Source: an uncultured Alphaproteobacteria bacterium
GTDB taxonomy: Bacteria; Pseudomonadota; Alphaproteobacteria; HIMB59
Length of the DNA stretch: 64,000 bases
NCBI GenBank assembly: GCA_902610255.1
Contig: CACLUX010000006.1
Span: 1 to 64,000, forward strand
Direction of reading: 5' to 3'
Shown: positions 12,271-22,583 of the stretch, one piece after another
How the letters are laid out: each line of letters starts with the position of its first letter
Position numbering within the stretch: the stretch's first letter is position 1
Notes under the pieces: generated by a model
The model's database searches: none
What the model was told of the DNA's origin: nothing
What the model saw: the letters and a program-made list of their open reading frames with translations, nothing else
Position numbers and translations under genes: made by a program

Positions 12271-12286
12271 ACACAGTGAAAAGTTT
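12271..12286 (-). other. 23S processing stem, 5' strand
   Basis: Partner of 9528-9543: 15 of 16 bases can pair in the precursor RNA. It lies between tRNA-Ala and the 23S 5' end, as expected for an RNase III cleavage stem. Confidence 0.75.
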
Positions 12287-12401
12287 GTAGTTAATAACTT
12301 TTTGTAGTTATTTGTTGTTATATTAGTTGTTTAATTGACGAATAACTCGTGCAAGTCATTCGTCTGTGTTATCAGCTTACATATTTACGATTTTAAAAAG
12401 T

Positions 12402-12477
12402 TGGTGGAGGATAGCGGGATCGAACCGCTGACCTCCTGAATGCAAATCAGGCGCTCTCCCAGCTGAGCTAATCCCCC
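12402..12477 (-). tRNA. tRNA-Ala (anticodon UGC)
   Basis: A 76-base tRNA in the 16S-23S spacer with encoded CCA. The acceptor GGGGGAT pairs with ATCCTCC and includes the G3-U70 wobble that is the main identity element of tRNA-Ala. The anticodon loop is TTTGCAT within CCTGA/TCAGG. Confidence 0.97.
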
Positions 12478-12485
12478 AACATTGT

Positions 12486-12562
12486 TGGTGGGCGAGGGAG
12501 GACTTGAACCTCCGACCTCACGCTTATCAAGCGCGCGCTCTAACCAACTGAGCTACACGCCC
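12486..12562 (-). tRNA. tRNA-Ile (anticodon GAU)
   Basis: A 77-base tRNA in the 16S-23S spacer with encoded CCA. The anticodon loop is TTGATAA within CGCGC/GCGTG (one G-U pair) and the T arm is GGAGG-TTCAAGT-CCTCC. The acceptor GGGCGTG faces CTCGCCC, leaving a U6-U67 mismatch while the other six pairs hold. The order 16S-Ile-Ala-23S is the classical one. Confidence 0.96.
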
Positions 12563-12604
12563 AATCAATGCTCTTTATCAACGCAAGTTGAAAAAAGCAA
12601 AACA

Positions 12605-12616
12605 AATAGACGGTGG
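12605..12616 (-). other. 16S processing stem, 3' strand
   Basis: AATAGACGGTGG on the plus strand is the exact inverted complement of 14265-14276. Wobble and A-U pairs extend the helix to about 18. The two copies bracket the 16S gene, the place of the RNase III stem of pre-16S RNA. Confidence 0.75.
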
Positions 12617-12655
12617 TTACTTCGAACGTACACTTAGTTCAAAGTTTTTTTTCCT

Positions 12656-14152
<1,497 letters not shown>

Positions 14153-14264
14153 GAATTACCTACTCATAAAAAACAAAGTTTTAAATTGACGTAGGTTAGA
14201 CGCCAAAATAACGAGCTGTCATTTTTCTCAAATGAAAGCTTGATCGAAATTTGACGTTATAAAC

Positions 14265-14276
14265 CCACCGTCTATT
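14265..14276 (-). other. 16S processing stem, 5' strand
   Basis: CCACCGTCTATT on the plus strand pairs perfectly over 12 bases with 12605-12616 in the precursor RNA. It lies about 110 bases upstream of the mature 16S 5' end in the leader. Confidence 0.75.
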
Positions 14277-14354
14277 CATTTCATATTTACAAAAAATAAA
14301 GAGCAAGAATCACTAATGCACAATAAATGGCCCAGTGAATCGAATAAAAAGTAG

Positions 14355-14386
14355 AATATATCTACACTTTATGGGGACATTGTCAA
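14355..14386 (-). promoter_or_regulatory. Candidate rRNA operon promoter
   Basis: On the minus strand a perfect TTGACA -35 (14381-14386) is followed by an AT-rich block, GATATATTC, at a -10-like distance; the best -10 match is poorly spaced. Transcription would start near 14350, giving a leader of about 200 bases that contains the processing stem. The gap 14153-14446 otherwise holds no gene that I can see. Confidence 0.4.
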
Positions 14387-14446
14387 ATGCATTTCATTAA
14401 AAAAAATAAAAAAAAACTACTGAAAAGAAAGCGTTTTTTAGGAAGT

Positions 14447-14523
<77 letters not shown>

Positions 14524-14574
14524 ATCAGAAAACGAAAGATATGCCAAAATATTAACAATTACAATGATTATTCT

Positions 14575-14651
14575 TGGTAGCGGAGGAGGGATTTGAACCC
14601 CCGACACATGGATTATGATTCCACCGCTCTAACCAACTGAGCTACTCCGCC
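14575..14651 (-). tRNA. Elongator tRNA-Met (anticodon CAU)
   Basis: A 77-base tRNA with encoded CCA and anticodon loop ATCATAA. The acceptor GGCGGAG faces CTCCGCT with a G1-U72 wobble, so it is not an initiator. The body closely resembles alphaproteobacterial elongator tRNA-Met. The alternative, tRNA-Ile2 with lysidine at C34, has the same gene-level anticodon and cannot be excluded outright. Confidence 0.88.
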
Positions 14652-14688
14652 ATAAAGAAATATTGTTTTATATTATATTAGCCTAATC

Positions 14689-15432
14689 TTAAATGATTTT
14701 GTTTATTTCTCTTAATATGAATTTTTTCGCGTTACTAACACTGAGTTTATTCACTTGAGAGTTTATAACAATCTCTACACCCTTCGGTTTTCCATCAAAA
14801 ATTGGATAGCTACCTATAGAAATATTTTTATATTTTCTCTCAGCTTGAACAAGTAGATGGGCTATTTTACTCTCAAAAAGTTTTGTAGATATTGTGGTTG
14901 AATAAAATTTATTTTTAATTTTTATCATTTTTTTAAATTCTTTCATCATCGCTTGTACTATTGAGGGTATGCCAGCAAAAACATAAATATTTTCAATTTT
15001 AAAACCTGGTGCTCCACTAACTTTATTTAAAATTAACTTAGAGCCTTCCGGCATATACGCCATTTTCATTCTAGCATCAGTTAATTCAGATTTAATTTTC
15101 CTGTAATATTTTTTTAATTCTTTATATGCGCCATTATGTAATTTGTATTTTTTTTTAACTGCCAAACTAATTGACTCAGATGTAATGTCATCGTGAGTTG
15201 GACCTATACCACCAGTAGTGATAACAAAATCATATTGATTTTTTAATTTCCTTATTTGAGAAATAATTATTTTTTTATGGTCAGGAATTACAACCACTAA
15301 CTGCAGAGATATACCACAAATGAACAACTCTTTAGCTATATGATTTATATTTTTATCTTGTGTCCTACCTGATAATATCTCATTGCCAATGATTACAAGA
15401 CAAGCTGAATTAATTTTTTTAGTAGTTACCAT
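14689..15432 (-). CDS. CinA-like protein, molybdopterin-binding (MoaB/MogA-like) domain only
   Basis: A 247-residue protein matching the N-terminal domain of CinA (COG1058). It begins with SACLVIIGNEILSGRTQDKN, followed by TTGGIGPTHDDITSESIS (about 93-110), AYMPEGSKL and FAGIPSIVQAMM, all typical of this domain. The C-terminal nicotinamide-nucleotide amidase domain of full CinA is absent, as in many alphaproteobacterial forms. The biochemical role of the stand-alone domain is uncertain; pyrophosphatase activity on ADP-ribose-like compounds is reported for related proteins. Its ATG at 15432 is only 6 bases from the divergent sfsA ATG. Confidence 0.88.
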   Translation of the reverse strand: MVTTKKINSACLVIIGNEILSGRTQDKNINHIAKELFICGISLQLVVVIPDHKKIIISQIRKLKNQYDFVITTGGIGPTHDDITSESISLAVKKKYKLHNGAYKELKKYYRKIKSELTDARMKMAYMPEGSKLILNKVSGAPGFKIENIYVFAGIPSIVQAMMKEFKKMIKIKNKFYSTTISTKLFESKIAHLLVQAERKYKNISIGSYPIFDGKPKGVEIVINSQVNKLSVSNAKKFILREINKII

Positions 15433-15438
15433 AAATAA

Positions 15439-16134
15439 ATGAATTATAAAGAGGAAATCTTAGAGGGTTTTTTTATAAAACGCTATAAGCGATTTTTTGT
15501 CGATTTAAGGATTGATAATGTAGTTGTCACAGCTTACTGCCCAAATACAGGGTCACTTTTAGGTTTATTGAAAGAGGGTTCTAAAGTATTAGTTGCAAAA
15601 GTTGAAAACCCAAATGCAAAATTAAAATATAGATTGGAGGCAATTAAAAACCTCAAAACTTTTGTAGGTGTAAACACATCTCTACCAAATGACATAATTT
15701 TCAACGCTATGAAGGGAAAAAAAATTTTGCAGGAAATTAAAGGTGATTTCAAAAAAGAGGTGAAATATGGAAAAAATTCTAGAATTGATATCTTTGCTAG
15801 TCACCCTAATGGAGATACTTACATTGAAGTCAAATCAGTTACTTTATCAAGGAAAAAGAATTTAGCAGAATTTCCAGATGCAGTTACTTCAAGGGGATCT
15901 AAACACCTAATTGAGTTAAGTAATATGTCCAAAAAAGGCAGTAAATGTTTTTTAATATATTTAATTCAACGAAATGATGTAGATAGATTTTCTATAGCTA
16001 AAGATTTGGATAATGAGTATTATGAAAACTCTCTAATAGCAAAAAAAAGTGGCGTACAATTTAGAGCTTTTAAATGTAAAGTATCATATAAAGGAATAAA
16101 TATTACTGGTGAGATAAATATTGATGAAAATTAA
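15439..16134 (+). CDS. sfsA: SfsA family protein
   Basis: Named for sugar fermentation stimulation in E. coli; the protein has an OB-like N-terminus and a nuclease-like core, and its role is poorly defined. Residues 12-40 (FIKRYKRFFVDLRIDN..VVTAYCPNTGS) and the central SRIDIFASHPNGDTYIEVKSVTL, then EFPDAVTSRGSKHLIELSNM, are diagnostic; D-x-n-E-V-K resembles a PD-(D/E)XK active site. At 231 residues the length is normal. It heads the nine-gene plus-strand series that ends with grxD and overlaps map. Confidence 0.92.
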   Translation: MNYKEEILEGFFIKRYKRFFVDLRIDNVVVTAYCPNTGSLLGLLKEGSKVLVAKVENPNAKLKYRLEAIKNLKTFVGVNTSLPNDIIFNAMKGKKILQEIKGDFKKEVKYGKNSRIDIFASHPNGDTYIEVKSVTLSRKKNLAEFPDAVTSRGSKHLIELSNMSKKGSKCFLIYLIQRNDVDRFSIAKDLDNEYYENSLIAKKSGVQFRAFKCKVSYKGINITGEINIDEN

Positions 16135-16900
16135 ATCATACAAAAGTGATGAAGTAGAACCTTGTAGAGAGGCAAGTAAAATTACTGCGACTATTTTAGA
16201 CGAACTAAATAATATTATAAAAGAAGATGTCTCAACATCTGAAATTGATGATTATTGTTTAACAAGAATTCAAGAGCTAGGAGGCACACCTGCACCGTTG
16301 TTTTACAGAGGTTTTCCAAAGTCTACATGTACCTCATTAAATCATGTTATTTGTCATGGGATTCCAAACCATAATCGAAACCTTCAAAATGGAGATATTT
16401 TAAATGTAGATGTTACGACAATAATTGATGGTTGGCATGGGGACTCATCAAGGATGTATAAAGTAGGAGACATTTCAATTAAAGCAAGTAATCTATGCAA
16501 GGTTACTCACGATTGTTTGATAGAGAGTATTGGCGAGATAAAGGTTGGTGAGCCTATCAGTAGAATAGGAAAAAAAATTGAGAATATAGCAACTTCAAAC
16601 AACTTTAGTGTTGTTAGAGATTTTTGTGGACATGGAGTTGGATTAAAGTTTCACGAGAATCCTAGTATTTTACACTATTACGATAGTGAGTATGAAAAGG
16701 TAAAATTTGTAGACGGAATGATTTTTACAATTGAACCCATGATCAATGTTGGTAAATATCAATCTAAAATACTTAACGATGGTTGGACTGCAGTGACTAA
16801 AGATAAAACACTTAGCGCTCAGTACGAACATACGATATACATTAATGGTGATATTATTGAGATTCTAACAGAGTCCCCAAGTAAGGCTTTTTATAATTGA
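16121..16900 (+). CDS. map: Methionine aminopeptidase, type I
   Basis: Removes the N-terminal methionine from new proteins. Metal ligands are visible in order: D in LNVDVTTIIDGWHGDSSR (two Asp), H in FCGHGVGLKFHE, E in FTIEPMINVG and E in SAQYEHTI. The 259-residue length fits type Ia. There are two possible starts, 16121 and 16124 (MMKIKSY); either overlaps the sfsA end. Its TGA overlaps the TTG start of purB. Confidence 0.96.
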   Translation: MMKIKSYKSDEVEPCREASKITATILDELNNIIKEDVSTSEIDDYCLTRIQELGGTPAPLFYRGFPKSTCTSLNHVICHGIPNHNRNLQNGDILNVDVTTIIDGWHGDSSRMYKVGDISIKASNLCKVTHDCLIESIGEIKVGEPISRIGKKIENIATSNNFSVVRDFCGHGVGLKFHENPSILHYYDSEYEKVKFVDGMIFTIEPMINVGKYQSKILNDGWTAVTKDKTLSAQYEHTIYINGDIIEILTESPSKAFYN

Positions 16901-18186
16901 TACCAAGATACTCTAGAAAAATTCTTAAAGAAATCTGGGAAGATAGTAATAAATTTCAAATATGGCTTGACCTTGAAATTCTCGCTTGTGAGGCAATGGA
17001 AAAATTGGGTCAGATACCTAAAGGGACCTCAAACAAAATCAAAAAAAAAGCAAAGTTTAAGGTAAAAGAAATAGAAAAAATTGAAGAAAAAACAAAGCAT
17101 GATGTAATTGCTTTTTTAACTAATGTAGCAAAGTATGTAGGACCCGAGTCTAGGTATATTCATAAGGGACTAACTTCTAGTGATATTTTAGATACTTCTT
17201 TCTCCATCCAACTTAACCAATCAAGTAATATAATTCTTGAAGGTTTAAAAACTTTGAGTAAATCTCTTTTAAACATTGCAAAAAAACATAAGTACACATT
17301 ATGTATCGGTAGAAGTCATGGTATTCACGCCGAAACGACTACTTTTGGATTAAAAATATTAGGATTTTTAGCCGAAAACAAAAGAAACATAGATCGTCTT
17401 AAAAATTCGATAAAACAAATACAAACAATTCAAATGTCTGGACCTGTAGGGACATATTCAAATATTGACACAAGGGTAGAGCAAATAATTGCTAAAAAAT
17501 TAAAATTTTCAATCGAACCTGTCTCTACGCAGATAATTCCAAGAGACAGGCATGCGGACCTTTTTTGCTCTTTTGCCATTATTGCAAGCTCAATAGAACG
17601 TCTATCAACTGAAATTAGACACTTACAAAGAACAGAAGTTTTAGAAGTTGAGGAAGGTTTTGGAAAAGGCCAAAAGGGTAGTTCGGCAATGCCTCATAAA
17701 AAAAATCCAATTTTATCAGAAAATTTAACAGGACTAGCAAGAGTGATTAGATCATTAACCATTCCTGCTTTGGAGAATATAACTTCATGGCATGAAAGAG
17801 ATATAAGTCACTCGAGTGTTGAGAGAATAAACGCTCCCAATGCCACCATAACGCTCGACTTTGCAGTTCAAAGAATGATCAACGTTTTAAATAATTTAAA
17901 TATAAATAAAAAAAATATGATAAAAAATTTAAATCTTTTAAAAGGTCTACCCTATTCACAAAATGTCCTGATTTTTCTTATTGAAAATAAAGTTTTAAGA
18001 GAAGATGCCTATAAGATTGTTCAAGATTGTTCTTTGAAAACTTGGAAGGGTAATATGTCTTTTAAAGATAATCTTTTGAGTCATCCTCGTTTAGCCAAAT
18101 TAAAAATATCAAGTAAAGTTAATAATATCTTCAATAATAAAAATCTTTTTAAAAATGTTGATAAAATATTTAAAAGGATTAATTAA
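16897..18186 (+). CDS. purB: Adenylosuccinate lyase
   Basis: Cleaves SAICAR to AICAR and adenylosuccinate to AMP. The start is TTG at 16897, overlapping the map stop (TTGA); the product then reads MIPRYSRKILKEIWEDSNKF, a normal PurB beginning. The superfamily signature GSSAMPHKKNP lies near residue 265, and GRSHGIHAETTTFG (catalytic His region) near 140. At 429 residues the length is usual. The rare start and overlap imply translational coupling to map. It begins the purine block purB-C-S-Q-L. Confidence 0.95.
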   Translation: MIPRYSRKILKEIWEDSNKFQIWLDLEILACEAMEKLGQIPKGTSNKIKKKAKFKVKEIEKIEEKTKHDVIAFLTNVAKYVGPESRYIHKGLTSSDILDTSFSIQLNQSSNIILEGLKTLSKSLLNIAKKHKYTLCIGRSHGIHAETTTFGLKILGFLAENKRNIDRLKNSIKQIQTIQMSGPVGTYSNIDTRVEQIIAKKLKFSIEPVSTQIIPRDRHADLFCSFAIIASSIERLSTEIRHLQRTEVLEVEEGFGKGQKGSSAMPHKKNPILSENLTGLARVIRSLTIPALENITSWHERDISHSSVERINAPNATITLDFAVQRMINVLNNLNINKKNMIKNLNLLKGLPYSQNVLIFLIENKVLREDAYKIVQDCSLKTWKGNMSFKDNLLSHPRLAKLKISSKVNNIFNNKNLFKNVDKIFKRIN

Positions 18187-18902
18187 TGGCAATAAAATTG
18201 AAAAAATTATATGAGGGAAAAGCAAAAATCATTTATGCCAAAACTAGTAAAGAAGTCATAGCTACCTATAAAAATGATGCTACAGCTTTTAATAATTTAA
18301 AAAAGGGCTCTATAAAGAATAAGGGTGCAATTAATAATGCTATATCGAGTTATTTATTTCAAATATTGAATCATTGTAATATTCCAACACACTTTATAAA
18401 GAAAATTGATAAAAAATCTCAGCTTTTAAAAAAAGTAGATATTATTCCAATTGAAGTTTTAGTTAGAAATTTCTTTGCTGGCTCTTTATCTAAAAAGTTT
18501 GGTGTAAAAGAAGGAACACAATTATCTGATACGCTAATTGAGTATTGTTTAAAATCGGATGAACTAGGCGATCCTCATATAAGTTCTGAACATATTCTTA
18601 ATTTAGGTTTATGTGATTTTGATGAATTAGAGTTAATAGATGAATATTCTTTGAGAATAAATGACATATTAAGGTCTACGTTCTATTCTATAGGAATAAA
18701 TCTAGTTGACTTTAAATTAGAATTTGGAATTTGTAAAAAAACTGATGAGCTTGTTTTAGCAGATGAAATATCACCAGATACATGTCGTTTGTGGGATTTA
18801 AAAACAAATAAAAAACTTGATAAAGATCGATTTCGTAGAGATTTAGGAAATATCGAAGAAGCATACGAAGAGGTGCTTAATAGGTTAAACTTGACAATTT
18901 AA
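18186..18902 (+). CDS. purC: SAICAR synthase
   Basis: Phosphoribosylaminoimidazole-succinocarboxamide synthase: joins aspartate to CAIR using ATP. It begins KLKKLYEGKAKIIY, with KNDATAFN following, then IPIEVLVRNFFAGSL, ISSEHILNLG and LVLADEISPDTCRLWD, the canonical PurC blocks. Length 238. Its ATG overlaps the purB TAA by one base (TAATG). Confidence 0.97.
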   Translation: MAIKLKKLYEGKAKIIYAKTSKEVIATYKNDATAFNNLKKGSIKNKGAINNAISSYLFQILNHCNIPTHFIKKIDKKSQLLKKVDIIPIEVLVRNFFAGSLSKKFGVKEGTQLSDTLIEYCLKSDELGDPHISSEHILNLGLCDFDELELIDEYSLRINDILRSTFYSIGINLVDFKLEFGICKKTDELVLADEISPDTCRLWDLKTNKKLDKDRFRRDLGNIEEAYEEVLNRLNLTI

Positions 18903-19141
18903 TGCGAATAAAAATTTTAGTAAGACTTAAAGGACAAATTTTAGAACCACAGGGAAAAGTAATTGAACAGTCACTTAATAGTTTAGGATTTATAGAATTT
19001 TCAAATATCCGACAGGGAAAACTCATTGAATTAGATTTACCCGATAATATAAGTAAAGATGAAAAAGCACAAAAAATCGACTCTGCTTGCAAAAAACTTT
19101 TAGTCAACGATATTATTGAAGAGTACGAAGTGCTTGGATGA
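18902..19141 (+). CDS. purS: FGAM synthase subunit PurS
   Basis: Small subunit (79 residues) of the three-part formylglycinamidine ribonucleotide synthase PurS-PurQ-PurL. The pattern I-x-V-x-L-K-x-x-x-L-x-P-Q-G-x-x-I-x-x-x-L-x-x-L-G-F near the start and the ending LLVNDIIEEYEVL are typical. It overlaps purC by one base and purQ by four (ATGA). Confidence 0.95.
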   Translation: MRIKILVRLKGQILEPQGKVIEQSLNSLGFIEFSNIRQGKLIELDLPDNISKDEKAQKIDSACKKLLVNDIIEEYEVLG

Positions 19142-19818
19142 GTTTTAAATCTGCTGTTATAACATTTCCTGGATCTAATTGTGACAGAGACGCATTATGC
19201 TACTTAAAAGATTTAACTAAAGGTGAGGTTCATAATATTTGGCATGAGGAGACATCATTGCCAAAAGTTGATTTAGTAATTTTACCCGGGGGTTTTAGCT
19301 TTGGTGATTATTTAAGATCAGGAGCAATGGCATCAAAAAGTAAAATTATTGATGAGGTTGTAAAACATGCAAATGATAATAGATATTTATTAGGCATTTG
19401 TAATGGCTTTCAAATTTTAACTGAAATTGGACTTCTTGAAGGAGCATTAATTCGAAATAAAAAACTTAAATTTTTAGGAAAAAATTGTTTTATTAAAAAA
19501 AAATTTAAAAATAATTTTAATTTATCAATCAAAGATAACCAAATTCTCCAAATACCTGTAGCTCATAACGAGGGAAATTTTTATTGTGATGCTGAAACTT
19601 TAAATTTATTAAAAAATAATGAACAAATTGCATTTGAATATTGCAAAGGTGAATTCTCAAACACTGAAGAAAATATAAATGGATCAATAGAGGCTATTGC
19701 AGGTATTACAAACAAAAAAAAGAATGTTCTTGGAATGATGCCTCATCCCGAGAGAGCATATTCTGATTTTCATCAATCACAAGATGGAAGGCTTATTATA
19801 GAGTCTTTAATTTCATGA
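19138..19818 (+). CDS. purQ: FGAM synthase glutaminase subunit PurQ
   Basis: Class I glutamine amidotransferase that supplies ammonia to PurL. ITFPGSNCDRDA at the start, PGGFSFGDYLRSGAMA, the nucleophile in LGICNGFQIL and the late MMPHPERAY (catalytic His and Glu) are all present. At 226 residues it is the stand-alone bacterial form, consistent with a separate purS and a short purL. Confidence 0.96.
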   Translation: MSFKSAVITFPGSNCDRDALCYLKDLTKGEVHNIWHEETSLPKVDLVILPGGFSFGDYLRSGAMASKSKIIDEVVKHANDNRYLLGICNGFQILTEIGLLEGALIRNKKLKFLGKNCFIKKKFKNNFNLSIKDNQILQIPVAHNEGNFYCDAETLNLLKNNEQIAFEYCKGEFSNTEENINGSIEAIAGITNKKKNVLGMMPHPERAYSDFHQSQDGRLIIESLIS

Positions 19819-21980
19819 ATGAAGAGTTAATACTTCAACACGGTTTAACTTTAGATGAATTTGAGGTCATTAAGAAATATCTAAACAGAGACTTAAGTAT
19901 TGAGGAATTGGGTATTTTTTCTGCTATGTGGAATGAACACTGTTGTTACAAAACTTCAAAAAAATGGCTTAAGAAACTACCTACAGATAATGAAATTGTA
20001 ATTCAGGGACCAGGAGAAAACGCTGGTGTAATTGATTTGCAAGATAACGATGGTATTGCGTTTAAAATAGAAAGCCACAATCATCCAAGTTACATAGAAC
20101 CTTTCAACGGTTCAGCAACTGGTGTTGGAGGTATACTTCGAGATATATTTACAATGGGAGCAAGACCAATTGCTACTCTTGACTCAATTAGATTTGGTTT
20201 AATAGAAACTGAAAAGACAAAATACTTGTTAAATGGTGTGGTTCATGGAATTGGACACTATGGTAACTGTATTGGAATTCCTAATATTGGTGGTGAGTGT
20301 GAGTTTGAGTCAACATATGATTTTAATAATTTGGTTAATGCTATGGCTGTGGGACATGTTCAAAAAGATAAAATTTTTTACTCTAAACCAAAATCTATCG
20401 GTGGTCTTATTGTTTACATTGGATCTAAAACTGGAAAAGATGGGATTCATGGAGCTAGTATGGCCTCTGATGTTTTTTCAGAGGAAGATGAGGATAAAAA
20501 AAGACCCTCTGTACAAGTTGGCGATCCCTTCATGGAAAAACTTTTAATGGAAGGTTGCTTAGAATTAATGTTTTCAGGATTAATAGAGTCTATGCAAGAT
20601 ATGGGAGCTGCGGGTATTACCTCCTCCAGTGTAGAAATGGCTTCAAAAGGAAATGTAGGTGTTTATATCAATCTTGATAAAGTTCCATTGAGGCAACCAC
20701 TGAGCGCCTATGAGATACTTTTATCTGAAAGCCAAGAAAGAATGCTAGCTGTTATCGATAAAAAAAATAATCATAAAGTCAGAGAAATTCTTCAAAAATG
20801 GCAAATTGATTATGAAGTCATTGGAGAAATTACAGATACAAAAAGAGTTGTGTTTGAGTCAAATAATAAAAAAGTTGTCGATCTTCCTGTAGAAATAATT
20901 GTTGATGATGCTCCTGAATACGATAGAGAGTTTTACATCCCAAGAAAAAGAAAAAATAAAGATTTTGATTTTTCCAAAATTAAATTGGAAGATATGATAA
21001 TTAACCTTCTTACAAATCTTAATTATTTAGATAAAAGTTGGGTTTTCGATCAATATGACTCTACTGTGATGGGAGATACTATCAGAGAACCAGGTCAATC
21101 ATCAGGCATAGTAAAGATTCACGGAACACAAAAAGTTATTGGTGCATCTACCGACTGCAATCCATTATACATAAGAATCAATCCTTATGAAGGTATGAAA
21201 TATACGGTTGCTGAGTCCTATAGAAATCTAGTTGCATGCAATATTAATCCTTTAGCGATTACAAATAACCTTAACTTTGCAAGTCCTTTAGATCCAAACA
21301 TTATGGGAGAGTTGGTTTTATCTATTCATGGATTAAAAACTGCAGCTGTCAAATTCAATACACCTATTGTTTCAGGAAATGTATCTTTATATAACCAGAC
21401 AAATGAAATACCAATTAAACCTACACCTGTAATAGGAATGGTAGGTTCCAATATGGATTTAAATAAAATAAACACAAATAAGTTTTGTGAAATTGGTAAT
21501 AAGATCCTTATTTTAGGGAAACAATTAACAAAAAATTGTAGTCCTTACTTATTACAAGATCAAAAAATTGCTTTTAACATATGTGAATTTAATGACTTAG
21601 AGGTATTAGATCTAGATTTTGAGAAAAAAATTGCAAATTGTGTTTTGGAATTATCAGATTTGAAATGCATTATGTCTTGCAATGATATTTCCAGAGGGGG
21701 TATCTTTTCGGCATTATTAAAAATGCAATATAAGGATATGGGTTTTAGGGTCAAGGTTCCTGATCCTATTGATTTATTCTGCGAATATAGTGCTGGATAT
21801 GTGACTGAAATCAGAAGTAAAGATTTTGAAAAAGTAACTTCATTTCTGACAAAAAAAGGTGCTGAATACCTCGAAATTGGGGAGATAATTAAAGAAGGTA
21901 TTGAGATAAACTCTAAAAAATTTGACTATTTTGATATTATGAATAAATATCGTAATGATTTTGAGAAGATAATTAGTTAG
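19815..21980 (+). CDS. purL: FGAM synthase subunit PurL, small type
   Basis: ATP-dependent synthetase subunit of the PurLQS complex. At 721 residues it is the small form without fused amidotransferase. IFSAMWNEHCCYKTSK, IESHNHPSYIEPFNGSATG, GGILRDIFTMGARPIA and QDMGAAGITSSSVEMA are family blocks in order; the second half repeats the fold (GDTIREPGQSSGIVKIHGT). It overlaps purQ by 4 bases and its stop directly abuts the bolA ATG. Confidence 0.97.
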   Translation: MNEELILQHGLTLDEFEVIKKYLNRDLSIEELGIFSAMWNEHCCYKTSKKWLKKLPTDNEIVIQGPGENAGVIDLQDNDGIAFKIESHNHPSYIEPFNGSATGVGGILRDIFTMGARPIATLDSIRFGLIETEKTKYLLNGVVHGIGHYGNCIGIPNIGGECEFESTYDFNNLVNAMAVGHVQKDKIFYSKPKSIGGLIVYIGSKTGKDGIHGASMASDVFSEEDEDKKRPSVQVGDPFMEKLLMEGCLELMFSGLIESMQDMGAAGITSSSVEMASKGNVGVYINLDKVPLRQPLSAYEILLSESQERMLAVIDKKNNHKVREILQKWQIDYEVIGEITDTKRVVFESNNKKVVDLPVEIIVDDAPEYDREFYIPRKRKNKDFDFSKIKLEDMIINLLTNLNYLDKSWVFDQYDSTVMGDTIREPGQSSGIVKIHGTQKVIGASTDCNPLYIRINPYEGMKYTVAESYRNLVACNINPLAITNNLNFASPLDPNIMGELVLSIHGLKTAAVKFNTPIVSGNVSLYNQTNEIPIKPTPVIGMVGSNMDLNKINTNKFCEIGNKILILGKQLTKNCSPYLLQDQKIAFNICEFNDLEVLDLDFEKKIANCVLELSDLKCIMSCNDISRGGIFSALLKMQYKDMGFRVKVPDPIDLFCEYSAGYVTEIRSKDFEKVTSFLTKKGAEYLEIGEIIKEGIEINSKKFDYFDIMNKYRNDFEKIIS

Positions 21981-22214
21981 ATGCCTATTGAACAAAAAAG
22001 ATTAGAAGGACTCCTTGAGAACAAATTTCCAAATTCTAAAATTGTAATTGAGGATCTTGCCGGTGATAACGATCATTATTCAGTAGAAATTGAAAGTGAT
22101 ATGTTTAACGGATTGTCACGTATACAACAACACCAGTTAGTATACAAATTACTAGATGGATTAATGGATAAAGAGCTTCATGCTATGCAATTAAAAACGA
22201 AAGGAACAAAATAA
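21981..22214 (+). CDS. BolA family protein (IbaG/BolA-like)
   Basis: A 77-residue BolA-fold protein. BolAs pair with CGFS monothiol glutaredoxins to handle 2Fe-2S clusters. Visible are the LEGLLENKFPN start, DNDHYSVEIES (ligand region) and the family end block FNGLSRIQQHQLVYKLLDGLM with HAMQLKT (conserved His). It lies directly between purL and grxD, sharing one base with grxD, which supports the functional pair. Confidence 0.93.
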   Translation: MPIEQKRLEGLLENKFPNSKIVIEDLAGDNDHYSVEIESDMFNGLSRIQQHQLVYKLLDGLMDKELHAMQLKTKGTK

Positions 22215-22555
22215 TGGAATTAGAGAGTAGTACAAAAGAACAAATTGAAAAAATGATTGGAGATAATGAAGTTTTCCTATTTATGAAAGGTAACCCTGAC
22301 TTTCCTATGTGTGGTTTCTCGTCAGTTGCAAGCGCAATTTTAAAAAAAACTGGGGTTGAGTTCGGCCATTGTAATGTACTTGAAGATAACAACATTAGAG
22401 AAGGTATAAAAACTTATTCAAATTGGCCTACGATACCTCAACTTTACATAAAAAAAGAATTTGTAGGTGGTTGTGATATTATGAAAGAAATGGCTGAGTC
22501 TGGTGAACTTCTAGAATTACTAAACACAAAAGGCATCAAAACTGAAGTAAATTAA
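22214..22555 (+). CDS. grxD: Monothiol glutaredoxin, CGFS type
   Basis: A 113-residue Grx4-type protein that binds a bridging 2Fe-2S cluster with glutathione and passes it on, usually together with BolA. The active site reads CGFS within GNPDFPMCGFSSVASAIL; WPTIPQLYIKKEFVGGCDIMKEM supplies the glutathione-binding TIPQ-type and GGCD segments. It is the last gene of the plus-strand series, and a terminator hairpin follows at once. Confidence 0.97.
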   Translation: MELESSTKEQIEKMIGDNEVFLFMKGNPDFPMCGFSSVASAILKKTGVEFGHCNVLEDNNIREGIKTYSNWPTIPQLYIKKEFVGGCDIMKEMAESGELLELLNTKGIKTEVN

Positions 22556-22580
22556 AAAAGGGGCATTTATTTTGCCCCTC
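22553..22580. terminator. Bidirectional intrinsic terminator
   Basis: GGGGCA and TGCCCC form a hairpin flanked by an A run on the left and TCTC on the right. Read on the minus strand it is a classical terminator (GC stem then TTTTTT) for the TPR gene. On the plus strand it closes the grxD transcript with a weaker T tract. It sits in the 28-base gap between two convergent genes. Confidence 0.85.
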
Positions 22581-22583
22581 TCA

